In this document: in pieces, positions 1 through 8,394 of the stretch
How the letters are laid out: the number at the start of each line of letters is the position of its first letter
Numbering within the stretch: position 1 is the first letter of the stretch
Assembly: GCA_964534605.1 (NCBI GenBank)
Contig: CAZHOS010000004.1
Coordinates: 1-48,182 of the forward strand
DNA length: 48,182 bases
DNA from: CAZHOS01 sp964534605
GTDB lineage: Bacteria; Patescibacteriota; Saccharimonadia; Saccharimonadales; VXPC01
Direction of reading: 5' to 3'
The notes under the pieces: generated by a model
What the model saw: only the letters and a program-made list of their open reading frames with translations
The model's database searches: none
Told to the model about the DNA's origin: nothing
Program-made: the position numbers and the translations under genes

Positions 1-1492
1 TGTCGCTAGCTGTAGCTCCAGCATCGGTGTAGGTGTCGCCTTCTGTGATAGTGACAGGGTTAGATCCTTGGAGGGTTATGGTTGGAGGGGTGGTGTCGGC
101 TCCTCCTTCTGGCTCGACATTCTGGATGTCAAAGGCAAAGGTCATTTCGTCAAAGGCACCGTTATTGTCGGTTACCCTAACAATTGCTTGGTACTTGTTG
201 TTGGTATTACTGTCTACTGGGTTTTCGAAGTCTTGGGCTGGGAGGGTGAGGACGCCTGTTGAGCTGTTGATGCTAAACATTGCGGCGTCATTACCACCTT
301 CAATAGTCCATGTGTGAGTGTCACTTGTGTCTGGGTCTGTGAAGTTGAAGTCTACGGTACCTAGTGTGTTCTCGTTGAGGGGTTCGTCATGAGTGGTTAC
401 TGAGCCGAAGTTGGTTATTTGAGGGGTTGCGTTAGTGGGGCCAGCTGAATTTATAGTAAAGGTATCGGTGAAGGTTGCGCCACCAACTGGTATAAAATCT
501 GCAGTAATCGATGATGTTGAAACATCTACCTCTAGATAACCGTGAGCTGGGTTAGAGTTATCTCCAGAATAAGAGTCAAAGTAATCAATCTCTGAGTCAG
601 AAAAATCTATGTCTCGTAAACCAATGCCTCCCGTGCCCACAATAGCGACTACAGTACCGGCGCCTTGGTCGAACGTGCTGTCAGTGTCTACAACACAGTC
701 GGCGTCGTAGTTTCCTGGGACAATCTCAGGACAGCTGGTCCCATTGATAGCCAGTTGATGAGAGCGGTTATATGCATGTGCATGGCCTTGCAATATTAGA
801 TCGACATTTTTTGAAATAAGTAAATCATTAAGATCTTGGCCTACTTGACAGCTCTTGGACTCTTCTACATTTAGACAGTTAAAGTGCATATTTGCAACAA
901 TCCACTTTATTCCACTTGCTCTAGCGTCATCAATTGCGTTTTCGACCCACTGGTAGTTCGAATCACCTTCGTCATAGTCCGCCCCGTACTGGTTAATGTC
1001 AGGGGATACAAATATAAAACGGGCTAGATTGTTATAGTCGTAGTAGTATTCGATCCCGTATTCGCCTGTTAATCCGCCTATTTTATCGGGTAGACACTGT
1101 ACGTATTCAGCGATGTCTCCGTCGTTGGAATGATTTGGGCCATCATCATGGTTGCCAGCGATTAGCTGAACTGGGTAGCTTGTTCCTACACGCGAAGTCA
1201 CAAAGTCACACCAGGCTTGCTCTCCACCGGCGTTATAGCCTAGGTCACCGAGTGCTAGCGTAAAATCTGTTGATCCGGCGCCTATGCTATCAAATACTTG
1301 ACCAGCTGCAGGACTACCTGTAAAATCGCCAGCTGCTGCAAACGAGAACGATGCACCAGGCGTCGCCTGTGTTTGTCTTTGCGTTAATATCTGAGTTAGC
1401 GAAGATACTGTTAAAGCCAATAGCACTAAAGATATAAACCCAATTACAATATGGGGTTTTTTTGATTTAAGAGAATATTGGGTGCGAGCCAT
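1..1492 (-). CDS. Secreted metallophosphoesterase with cadherin/Ig-like repeats (C-terminus beyond window)
   Basis: The gene is open from an ATG at 1492 to the left edge, 497 codons without a stop, so its 3' end is missing. It begins with a basic stretch and a hydrophobic segment (about residues 13-32), i.e. a signal peptide or anchor. Residues 50-345 carry the calcineurin-type metallophosphoesterase motifs in order: GD (55-56), GDLGY (82-86), GNHD (113-116), a lone His (203) and GHAHAYNRS (236-244), as in purple-acid-phosphatase-like enzymes. From about residue 355 comes a cadherin-like repeat (FENPVDSNTNN, RVTDNNG), then the start of a DUF5011/HYR-type Ig domain (GDTYTDAGATA). An AAAGGAAACATC leader before the ATG matches the leader of the giant protein starting at 25243, with which it shares repeats. 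It is probably an extracellular, surface-anchored phosphoesterase; the substrate is unknown. Confidence 0.88.
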   Translation of the reverse strand, partial: MARTQYSLKSKKPHIVIGFISLVLLALTVSSLTQILTQRQTQATPGASFSFAAAGDFTGSPAAGQVFDSIGAGSTDFTLALGDLGYNAGGEQAWCDFVTSRVGTSYPVQLIAGNHDDGPNHSNDGDIAEYVQCLPDKIGGLTGEYGIEYYYDYNNLARFIFVSPDINQYGADYDEGDSNYQWVENAIDDARASGIKWIVANMHFNCLNVEESKSCQVGQDLNDLLISKNVDLILQGHAHAYNRSHQLAINGTSCPEIVPGNYDADCVVDTDSTFDQGAGTVVAIVGTGGIGLRDIDFSDSEIDYFDSYSGDNSNPAHGYLEVDVSTSSITADFIPVGGATFTDTFTINSAGPTNATPQITNFGSVTTHDEPLNENTLGTVDFNFTDPDTSDTHTWTIEGGNDAAMFSINSSTGVLTLPAQDFENPVDSNTNNKYQAIVRVTDNNGAFDEMTFAFDIQNVEPEGGADTTPPTITLQGSNPVTITEGDTYTDAGATASD

Positions 1493-1611
1493 GATGTTTC
1501 CTTTTGCTGTGTTTGCTGTTTATGTTCGGTAGCTACAATTTTGATAGCTAGACAATATAGCTCTTATCTTTTCATATTACTAACGTTAATACAAGGCTAT
1601 ATATAGCTAAA

Positions 1612-1639
1612 TGATAGTAAAAAATCAATAAGACCTATT
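1612..1639 (-). terminator. Weak candidate terminator after alaS
   Basis: On the minus strand CAATA-N5-TATTG is followed by ATTTTTT, a short 5-bp stem and a T-run 15-40 nt past the alaS stop. The stem is weak, so this is only plausible. Confidence 0.35.
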
Positions 1640-1652
1640 GAAAGAAGCTAGT

Positions 1653-3671
1653 CTAGATTAATGCTGCTTTTATTCTACGAATACCTGCGCTGCTGGATTC
1701 TTCTTTTTTAATTTTGAATTTCTTGCCTTCTTCAAATAGCTGCAAAGTATGGTCTACGTGAGGACCGCCACATATTTCGAAACTGTATGGCTTGTCTTCG
1801 TCATTCGATAACATACTGTAGACCTTAACTGTATCGCCGTAACGATCACCGAATTGTCCGAGGGCTCCGAGTGGGCCCGTTGCTTCTGATGTTGGATATT
1901 CGGCAAAAGTGATCTTAAGATCTTTAGCAATCTCGGTGTTCACGATTTCTTCTACCTTAGCTATTTCTTCTGCTGTTACTTTTTGAGGATGCGAGAAGTC
2001 AAAGCGGAGTCTCTCTTCGGTTATGTTACTCCCTCTTTGAACCACATGATCACCAAGTACATCACGTAATGCTTGGTACATAAGGTGCGTAGCGGTGTGG
2101 AGTTTTTTATGCTGCAAGGTCTGACCCTCAAGACCACCCTTAAAGGTTCCTTTGGCAGCTGTTTGGCTACGGACCCGCTGTGCTTCCCTGTATTTTTCAT
2201 AAGCCTCAAGTAGGTTTTGGGTTTGAGACATATTTCTTTTTTTAGCTTCTTCGAGGGTTACCTCCAACGGAAATCCATGAGTGTCATACATTGTGTACAC
2301 CATATAGCCCGATAACACTCCGTTAGTCCCCTCCAGTAAACTACTCAGCTCGATCCCGCTTACAACATCACCTGCACCCCTATTAGGGCTATCTATTCCA
2401 ATGTCGTGATTCACGTCATAATACTGATCCTTAAAATAATCTACGTTGAGCTTTTGGTCGAACTTGTCGAACTCACGAAGACCTTTTCTAAGAGTTTGCT
2501 TGAAGGCTTTCTCTTCTTTTACGAGCACCGCTACAATAGACTCTTCGTTCTCTTTAAGTTCTGGGAAATCATCTCGGTAAAGCCCGGCGATAACAGGCGT
2601 TATTTCTTCTATAAAATTTTGTTCTATGCCTAGATTAAAGGCCTTAAGGATAGCTCGGCGCATTAACCGACGCATCACATAACCTTGCTGCTTATTACTG
2701 GGCTGGACACCGTCGACAGCTAAAAACATAGCTCCTCGTAAGTGATCAGCGATGACACGCATATCTTTTGTTTGATCTTCGTAGCTTTTCTTAGATAACT
2801 TTTCGAGTTTTTCAATAATAGGCCAAAGCAAACTTATTTTGAAGACGTCCGGGCTGTCTATCTTGGCAGCAGCGATACGCTCGAGTCCACCCCCGAAGTC
2901 TACATTTTGTTTTGGTAGGGGTTCGAATTCATCTTCAGTACGCTTGTACTGCATAAATACCTGGTTTCCAATCTCCATAAATCTGCCGCTGTCGTTTGCA
3001 GGGTGGGGCTTACCCCACTCGCTCTCGTCATGCAGATCTTCTCCGAAGTCATAAAAGACCTCGCTATCCGGACCGCACGGGTCACCCATCGGGGTTTTCG
3101 CAATACCGCCACCCCGTGACCACCAGTTCTCACCATCGTCGTAGAAGAATATGCGTCCGCCCTGCATACCGGTCTTGTCGCCATCGTCTGCGCTGCCGAT
3201 ATCAACAACTTTGGCATCTATGCCTCGCTCCTTAAAAAGCTCAGCCCAAATGGCCGCCGACTCTTCATCTTTTGGAACACCCGCATCTTCGTCGCCTATA
3301 AAACAAGTAGCGTAGATACGATTTGGATCTAGGCCAACCTCGTCAACTAAAAATTCGAAGAACCAGCGGATCTGATCCTTTTTGAAATAATCTCCAAGGC
3401 TCCAGTTGCCTAGCATCTCGAAAAATGTTGTATGCCGATTATCACCAACATCGTCGATATCTTGACCTCGGAAACATGTCTGGCTATCTACGAGCCGTGT
3501 ACCCTGAGGGTGCTCCTCGCCAAGTAGATACGGGAGTAGTGGCTGCATGCCGCTACCAGTAAACAGTGTCGTCGGGTCGTCTTTTAGCACCAAGCTGGCC
3601 CGCGGGATGGCGGCATGCGACTTCTCTTCCATATAGCTGATGTAACGGTTGCGGATATCTTGGGCGTTCAT
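1653..3671 (-). CDS. alaS: Alanyl-tRNA synthetase (compact form)
   Basis: This enzyme charges tRNA-Ala with alanine in the cytoplasm. The N-terminal class II aminoacylation core includes FTGSGMQPLLPYLLG (37-51), the RGQDIDDVGDNRHTTFFEMLGNW region (68-90) and GGGLERIA (260-267). The editing domain has HTATH (525-529) and CGGPH (634-638), supplying the zinc-binding His/His/Cys/His set. At 672 residues it is about 200 shorter than the usual 870-880. It stops just after the SSSAGIRRI element, so the C-terminal DHHA1/C-Ala oligomerisation domain is absent. A TATAAT box lies about 30 nt upstream, in the gap after mnmA, and an AAGGAAAG ribosome site precedes the ATG. The gene follows mnmA by 37 bp. 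Confidence 0.97.
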   Translation of the reverse strand: MNAQDIRNRYISYMEEKSHAAIPRASLVLKDDPTTLFTGSGMQPLLPYLLGEEHPQGTRLVDSQTCFRGQDIDDVGDNRHTTFFEMLGNWSLGDYFKKDQIRWFFEFLVDEVGLDPNRIYATCFIGDEDAGVPKDEESAAIWAELFKERGIDAKVVDIGSADDGDKTGMQGGRIFFYDDGENWWSRGGGIAKTPMGDPCGPDSEVFYDFGEDLHDESEWGKPHPANDSGRFMEIGNQVFMQYKRTEDEFEPLPKQNVDFGGGLERIAAAKIDSPDVFKISLLWPIIEKLEKLSKKSYEDQTKDMRVIADHLRGAMFLAVDGVQPSNKQQGYVMRRLMRRAILKAFNLGIEQNFIEEITPVIAGLYRDDFPELKENEESIVAVLVKEEKAFKQTLRKGLREFDKFDQKLNVDYFKDQYYDVNHDIGIDSPNRGAGDVVSGIELSSLLEGTNGVLSGYMVYTMYDTHGFPLEVTLEEAKKRNMSQTQNLLEAYEKYREAQRVRSQTAAKGTFKGGLEGQTLQHKKLHTATHLMYQALRDVLGDHVVQRGSNITEERLRFDFSHPQKVTAEEIAKVEEIVNTEIAKDLKITFAEYPTSEATGPLGALGQFGDRYGDTVKVYSMLSNDEDKPYSFEICGGPHVDHTLQLFEEGKKFKIKKEESSSAGIRRIKAALI

Positions 3672-3708
3672 AATATTCTTTCCTTGAAGTTTCAGCTAGC
3701 AATTATAG

Positions 3709-4749
3709 CTAATAGACCAGCCCGCCACCAAGTACTTCTTGGCCAGCATACAGAACAGCCGACTGTCCTGGGGTCGCTGCGCGCACGGGCTGTTCGAGCT
3801 GCAGGCTACAAAAGCCATCCTGGCCGGCGCTATAAATAGCTTTAATCAGCGGTGCGCGGTGACGCGTACGTATAAGCAGTTCTTGCCCCTGCTGTGGTGG
3901 CTGGTTTATAAAATGCATCATCGATAGCTGCAGTTCGCTCGTCCAGAGGTCTTTGGAGTTTAAGTCTCGAGTGACGTAGACTTCGTTCTTCTCCATATCC
4001 TTACCTATGACGTAGTACGGTAGACCGCCGCCAAGCCCTAACCCCTGACGCTGACCAATAGTATAAAAAACGGCACCTTCGTGCTGGCCAATGGCTTGGC
4101 CGTCCTCGACAATATTTCCCGGCACAGCCTCGATATATTCCTTCAAAAAATCCTTGATACCAACCTTGCCTACAAAGCAAATCCCCATACTTTCCTTGCG
4201 CTCAGCATTAGGCAGCTTGGCCTTACGGGCGGCTACGCGCACCTCATCCTTATGTATGTCGCCTAGCGGAAAGATTGTCTTGGCGACCGCTACACCGTCT
4301 ATGCGGTAGAGGAAATAGGTTTGGTCCTTATCGGCGTCTTTGGCCTGGAGCAGCCTCGAGCCGTTTGAGCGCGCATAGTGGCCCGTAGCAATATAGTCAG
4401 CGCCACGCTCTAGTGACTTATCTAAGAATAACTTGAACTTGATCTCTTGGTTGCACATGACATCTGGGTTCGGTGTACGTCCGGACTTAAATTCATTGAT
4501 CATATAGTCGACGACTTTGTCGTGATACTGGTCTTCGAAATCAAACAGCTCGAACTCTATGTCCAGGAATGCAGCCAACCTACGGGCTTCTTGGTAGTCG
4601 TCCTGCCATGGACACTCAAAGCCCGCTATGTCGCGTGACCAGTTCTTCATATGGGCGCCAACAACACGGTAGCCCTGCTCTTTTAGTAGCAAGGCGGTAA
4701 CGGACGAATCAACACCGCCCGACAAACCGACGTAAACTGTTTTACTCAT
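3709..4749 (-). CDS. mnmA: tRNA-specific 2-thiouridylase MnmA
   Basis: MnmA makes 2-thiouridine at U34 of tRNA-Lys, -Glu and -Gln, using ATP and a persulfide sulfur. The protein has the PP-loop SGGVDSS near its N-terminus, the catalytic Cys in PDVMCNQEIKF (about residue 99), the second Cys in MGICFVG (about 191), and the C-terminal beta-barrel. Its 346 residues are of normal length. An ATG at 4758 is in frame, but it overlaps a good -10 box (TACAAT, 4757-4762). The start at 4749, seven bases past that box, is therefore preferred and implies a leaderless mRNA. The cysteine desulfurase at 18419-19522 is a likely sulfur donor. tRNA-Glu(UUC), a natural substrate, is encoded at 40638-40712. Confidence 0.96.
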   Translation of the reverse strand: MSKTVYVGLSGGVDSSVTALLLKEQGYRVVGAHMKNWSRDIAGFECPWQDDYQEARRLAAFLDIEFELFDFEDQYHDKVVDYMINEFKSGRTPNPDVMCNQEIKFKLFLDKSLERGADYIATGHYARSNGSRLLQAKDADKDQTYFLYRIDGVAVAKTIFPLGDIHKDEVRVAARKAKLPNAERKESMGICFVGKVGIKDFLKEYIEAVPGNIVEDGQAIGQHEGAVFYTIGQRQGLGLGGGLPYYVIGKDMEKNEVYVTRDLNSKDLWTSELQLSMMHFINQPPQQGQELLIRTRHRAPLIKAIYSAGQDGFCSLQLEQPVRAATPGQSAVLYAGQEVLGGGLVY

Positions 4750-4756
4750 GCCTATC

Positions 4757-4784
4757 ATTGTACTAGTTACGGAAAGATGTTCAA
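4757..4784 (-). promoter_or_regulatory. mnmA promoter, leaderless
   Basis: On the minus strand TTGAAC (4784-4779), 16 bp, TACAAT (4762-4757), then seven bases to the ATG at 4749. It lies back to back with the promoter of the 4824 gene. Confidence 0.65.
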
Positions 4785-4788
4785 ATAT

Positions 4789-4817
4789 TTGACTTATTAT
4801 ACAAAAACTACTAAAAT
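4789..4817 (+). promoter_or_regulatory. Promoter of the 4824 gene, leaderless
   Basis: TTGACT (4789-4794), exactly 17 bp, TAAAAT (4812-4817), then six bases to the ATG at 4824. There is no room for a ribosome site, so the message would be leaderless. Confidence 0.65.
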
Positions 4818-4823
4818 ATTTTT

Positions 4824-5120
4824 ATGAGAAAAGAGAATTACCCTGGAATCGGATCACGGTCTAAAGGAAGCCCTATCAGCAAAAGGGATCTAAGACGAAC
4901 CCCCATAAACAATCAATGCGCAGCAGAAGCGCATAATAAATGTACTGAGAAAACACATGCTGATAGCGTCGCCGCAAATGAGGCGGCCAGGCTCGCAAAT
5001 GCAATGTGCAAGGTTGAGGGATGCAGTACCGGGCCAGACTCTAACTTTGAAAGGTGCATAGGGGGTGTAAGCCTAAGGAACCCGGGCACGCAAGTGTACC
5101 TCCCACCTAAAAAGAGCTAA
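4824..5120 (+). CDS. Small Cys-containing hypothetical protein
   Basis: I do not recognise this 98-residue protein. It has no signal peptide or membrane segment, a basic N-terminus (RSKGSPISKRDLRR), a central Ala/Glu/His-rich part that looks helical (residues about 33-62), and five cysteines including a CKVEGC pair. It is the only substantial ORF in the gap between mnmA and the PKD gene. It has a near-consensus promoter at the spacing seen in front of several other genes here, which argues that it is real. Its last four bases overlap the end of the convergent gene at 5117. Orphan status is likely and the function unknown. Confidence 0.55.
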   Translation: MRKENYPGIGSRSKGSPISKRDLRRTPINNQCAAEAHNKCTEKTHADSVAANEAARLANAMCKVEGCSTGPDSNFERCIGGVSLRNPGTQVYLPPKKS

Positions 5121-6016
5121 CGGAGGTTGAAGGGTAGCTCGCCCCTGCGTATCTTGTCCTTAATACGCTTTAGCCGGTAGTGCGAGCCCAGCCAGAACGT
5201 ACTAATAGCAAGTGGAATAAGCAGCAGTACCGGCCAGAGCAATACCCTGTCTCGGAACTGGACGGGGCCAGTCGCGCTCAAGTTGCCTGTCTCTGCCAGG
5301 GACTCTATTGCCCCGTTAGCGACTCCAACCAGCTGTAGGTAGCCCACCCTGCCCTCGGCGTCTGTCGCCTTGACAATAATCGTGTAGCTACCAGCACGCT
5401 CGTAAATATGACGAGCGTCAAACTCTCCTGGTAAAGCTACGGACACGAGCTCTTCATTCTGGAGGCCATCCCCCCAGTTTATGCTAAGCGCATACGGTGC
5501 GGTACCGCCAGTAATGCTGATCGGCCACACCAGTTCTTGACCAGGGTCAGTACCGCGGCGTGCAAAGTTGCTGGTAAGGGATACGCGCTGCACAGGCGAG
5601 CTGACGGTTGGGTCGTTATAAGTCACTGTTACGCGGTTAGATTCTGGCCCTTCCTGATCAAGAGCGTCAAAGACAATTGCCACGAACTCGTTGTCGCCGT
5701 TAAACAAGTCTGTCTGGATAGAATAAGAGCCGTTCTCGCATAGTGCAGAGCCAGAAAAAACACCGTTCTTAAATAACCTGACTACAAGGTCTGTTTGGCA
5801 AACGCCTGTCACCGTTATGGGTACGTTACCAAACACTGTGCCGCTGGTTGGGGTAGATATCGTTGCAGCGACTGTTGGAGCTGGCGAGGGTATCTGGGCT
5901 TCGACGCCAATCGAGCCGTCTGACTGTTGAGCGCTCACAGAACCAATACCCATAAGTATTAGTCCTATGATGAAAGCTCCCGATATTTGTAATAGTTTTT
6001 TGTAGCGAAGAAGCAT
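5117..6016 (-). CDS. Surface-anchored protein with Ig-like and PKD domains
   Basis: This 299-residue protein has a signal peptide (hydrophobic 13-29, cleavage near VSAQ). Next is an Ig-like module (about 50-130, STPTSGTVFGNVPITVTG). A PKD fold follows (about 145-235; INWGDG, HIYERAGSYTIIVKATDAEGRVG). The C-terminus has a membrane helix at about 257-278 and a basic cytoplasmic tail. An LAETG sequence lies about 15 residues before the helix; it resembles the LAQTG anchors elsewhere in the window, but its spacing is not that of a classical sorting signal. It sits next to the DUF916-like gene and probably belongs to the same surface complex. A TAGAAT box lies six bases before the ATG, again suggesting a leaderless mRNA. 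Confidence 0.82.
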   Translation of the reverse strand: MLLRYKKLLQISGAFIIGLILMGIGSVSAQQSDGSIGVEAQIPSPAPTVAATISTPTSGTVFGNVPITVTGVCQTDLVVRLFKNGVFSGSALCENGSYSIQTDLFNGDNEFVAIVFDALDQEGPESNRVTVTYNDPTVSSPVQRVSLTSNFARRGTDPGQELVWPISITGGTAPYALSINWGDGLQNEELVSVALPGEFDARHIYERAGSYTIIVKATDAEGRVGYLQLVGVANGAIESLAETGNLSATGPVQFRDRVLLWPVLLLIPLAISTFWLGSHYRLKRIKDKIRRGELPFNLR

Positions 6017-6079
6017 ATGTTTATTCTACCCCAAAGATTGAGGATATTCTATGGGGGGCAAACCCCTACTGGCTTACGT

Positions 6080-7057
6080 CTAGCCTAGGAATTTCTTGTA
6101 GGCAACCTTGGCGCCACCAGCAAGAATGAAGATCGCAGCTATAACAAGTAGGATGAACCAGATAGGTAGGACCCAGAAGCTAGTTGTGCGAGTTATAACC
6201 TCGCCACCCTGCACATAAGCAACATTTGCCTCTATAGTGTAGCGGCCAACCCCACCAATATCTACGCCGTCAGCAAATACGCGAGTACTGTCTGGTAGCA
6301 CGTTACCTCTAGGATTAGTAGCGTTCAGTTCGTAGCTAGCGGTCTGACCACCGAACATATTCTTGATCGTAATATCACCGAATGGACGCACAAAAGTCTG
6401 GCCGGTATTGCGTACTTCTACGGCCACCTGGTTGGGGGTGTCAAAGAAGATCGATCCACCGCTGGCTTCGCCTGTCGGATTGCCCTGCTCGTCGAGCGGC
6501 AGTACTTGTGCCTCTAGGTTGCTTACCTCCGCACCTTGTGGGACTTCTCCTGGTACCTCTATAAGGACTAGGACACCCAGGCTAGCATTTAGAGAGAACT
6601 GAGCATCGATCTCTTCGCCTTCGCTATCGACAGGAATTGCCTGGTAGCGAACGAGGCCAAAGTACGCACCTGGTGCAGTTGCTTCTGGCACCTGAACGTT
6701 AACCCTAAACGTCCTGGACTCGTTACCCTCAAGAGGAATGTCTTCGAGGTCTACGAGTAGATCACGAATACTGTTGTCTGTAACAACATCGGCGTCTACG
6801 ATAATTCGAGGATCACCACTAACACCGTCTGACTCGAAGTCGTTTATAGCCGATCGAGCGATCACTGGCTGATCAGAAATGTTCTCGACAGTAACATCAA
6901 ACGAGGTAGCTTCTCCGCGCTCAACAACAAGTTCCTGCCGTGTCGGGGATATTCGAAGGCCATTACCGCTTTGTGCTGTAGCGCTCATGGCACCAAGTTG
7001 CAGTGCAATAAAGACACTCGCTAAGATTGTTAAGATTGATCGGCTAATGCGCCTCAT
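6080..7057 (-). CDS. DUF916-like (WxL-interacting) surface protein
   Basis: The start at 7057 is chosen because AGGAGG lies four bases upstream; a longer reading from 7105 would contain this ribosome site. The 325-residue product has a signal peptide ending near ATAQ. An Ig-like domain typical of DUF916/WxL-interacting proteins follows (RISPTRQELVVERGE, VENISDQPV, then PGAYFGLVRYQ). A second beta domain (about 180-285) leads to a C-terminal membrane helix (about 300-320) and a short basic tail. In Firmicutes such proteins bind peptidoglycan and partner with WxL-domain proteins. Here the upstream neighbours are three secreted proteins with a shared C-terminal strand motif. The family call is by motif, without a profile search. 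Confidence 0.78.
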   Translation of the reverse strand: MRRISRSILTILASVFIALQLGAMSATAQSGNGLRISPTRQELVVERGEATSFDVTVENISDQPVIARSAINDFESDGVSGDPRIIVDADVVTDNSIRDLLVDLEDIPLEGNESRTFRVNVQVPEATAPGAYFGLVRYQAIPVDSEGEEIDAQFSLNASLGVLVLIEVPGEVPQGAEVSNLEAQVLPLDEQGNPTGEASGGSIFFDTPNQVAVEVRNTGQTFVRPFGDITIKNMFGGQTASYELNATNPRGNVLPDSTRVFADGVDIGGVGRYTIEANVAYVQGGEVITRTTSFWVLPIWFILLVIAAIFILAGGAKVAYKKFLG

Positions 7058-7200
7058 GTACCCTCCTGAATTGTAGTTTTGCGACACCTTGTTAGTTGTG
7101 CTCACTAGCGCTCAATTATAACAGCCCAATTATTAATAACAAATTAAAAACACAGCTTAAAGCCTTCGTCCAGACCTCACCAAATCTAATAAAAGAGTGG

Positions 7201-7285
7201 GTTTTAAGCACTGGCCCAAACAATCAACCCTGCCAACTAACAAAGCTAGTTGCACCGGCTCCTTGTTTGGGCCAGTGCCTAAAAC
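7201..7285 (-). terminator. Long-stem terminator overlapping the stop codon of the 7279 gene
   Basis: A 23-nt inverted repeat (7201-7223 and 7263-7285) has one mismatch and encloses a smaller hairpin (CAACTA/TAGTTG). On the minus strand it is followed by CTCTTTTATT. The first arm contains the stop codon and last codons of the 7279-8331 gene. Confidence 0.7.
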
Positions 7286-8331
7286 TGGGCGGTGGCGATG
7301 TATTGGATGGTAGTAGTATAAACCCCCACATCCTGAGCAGCATCAACATTAGCGATATAGCTAACAGTAAACCGGTTAAAATCAGTCGGCAGGCTGCTGC
7401 TAGCAATAACCTCTCCACTTACAAAGCGGTACTGATTTGCGCCCGCATAATTCGCTGCTGGTTGTCCACTACCTACTCCGCTAACCTCTTGACCAATACT
7501 CAACTGGCTATTCTGACGCAAATTGATGCCAAACTGAGAGGTCCCAGTGGAGCTAGAGCCGCTACTTGTCATCGGCGGGATAGTCTTGTTACCGGAGGTC
7601 AAGGTGTTACCCAGAAAGCGCACATTGTAGCCTCCGTCGTCGTTAGTAGCCACCGCGAACTGAGAGGTCCCAGTACGTGTAGTTGACTCGTCTAGTGTGC
7701 CTAGGCTTACAAGGTTGTCATTTGTCGACTGGCAGCTAGGGTGAACCGTTATGCCAACACAGAATGTAATATGTGGCGGCACAAACCCACCAACACCAAG
7801 GAACCCACTGGTACTAAAAGCAACCGATCCGACATCTATAGACTGCCCGGTCCCGTCGCTAGAGCTGTAGGACGCAATCCTTGCGTAGTATGTATTGTCG
7901 GCAACGGAGGGGTTAACGATATCATCGAACTGATACAGCACGCTTGCAGGCGTAACAACAGCAGCGGCACTGCGCTCAATAACTATTCTATTGGCGGAGG
8001 TATTAACACTATCTACGCTAAAGCCCGTCACGCCGCTCTGTAGGTTGAGGATAGCGCCGCTTGCGTCGAGGCCGGGGGGTGCAATACATGTTGTTTCTGG
8101 GAAGGGCGTGGTGCAGTATTCGAAAGCAAACGAGCCGACGTTGGAGTTTGTAGGCAGAGTAAAGCTATATTCATGAGTTGTGACAGCTGATGCAGCCGAG
8201 GAGGCAATCGCGAGCGATTGACCTTGCAGCTGAGCAGCATGAGCCGTCCCACTAAAGCCAAGAGCTGGCACCGCTAACGCGAGTGCCAGTAGGTAGGTAA
8301 ATGCCCGACTAATGTGTCTTTGGAGGTACAT
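7279..8331 (-). CDS. Secreted WxL-like surface protein, paralogue 1
   Basis: This 350-residue secreted protein has a signal peptide (hydrophobic 12-26, cleavage near AHAAQ). An N-terminal beta-domain contains a Cys pair (FEYCTTPFPETTC). The Ser/Thr/Gly-rich C-terminal domain carries paired GTSQF sequences (about 221 and 258), AANYAGANQYRF and a final strand VYTTTIQYIATAQF. The C-terminal 90 residues are clearly homologous to those of the 9848 gene (GTxQFGxN, AANY, FRxVxGExIAxS, GVYxxT). The ending resembles the C-terminal strand of WxL domains, but the WxL motif itself is absent. AAGGAG lies three bases before the ATG. Neighbouring DUF916-like and PKD genes suggest a shared cell-surface complex; that function is inferred from context. 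Confidence 0.82.
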   Translation of the reverse strand: MYLQRHISRAFTYLLALALAVPALGFSGTAHAAQLQGQSLAIASSAASAVTTHEYSFTLPTNSNVGSFAFEYCTTPFPETTCIAPPGLDASGAILNLQSGVTGFSVDSVNTSANRIVIERSAAAVVTPASVLYQFDDIVNPSVADNTYYARIASYSSSDGTGQSIDVGSVAFSTSGFLGVGGFVPPHITFCVGITVHPSCQSTNDNLVSLGTLDESTTRTGTSQFAVATNDDGGYNVRFLGNTLTSGNKTIPPMTSSGSSSTGTSQFGINLRQNSQLSIGQEVSGVGSGQPAANYAGANQYRFVSGEVIASSSLPTDFNRFTVSYIANVDAAQDVGVYTTTIQYIATAQF

Positions 8332-8394
8332 ATACTCCTTGCTTCTTGGTGTAGTTATTGTCGCTAAGACAAAAGCAATTCTCTATTTAGTGTT

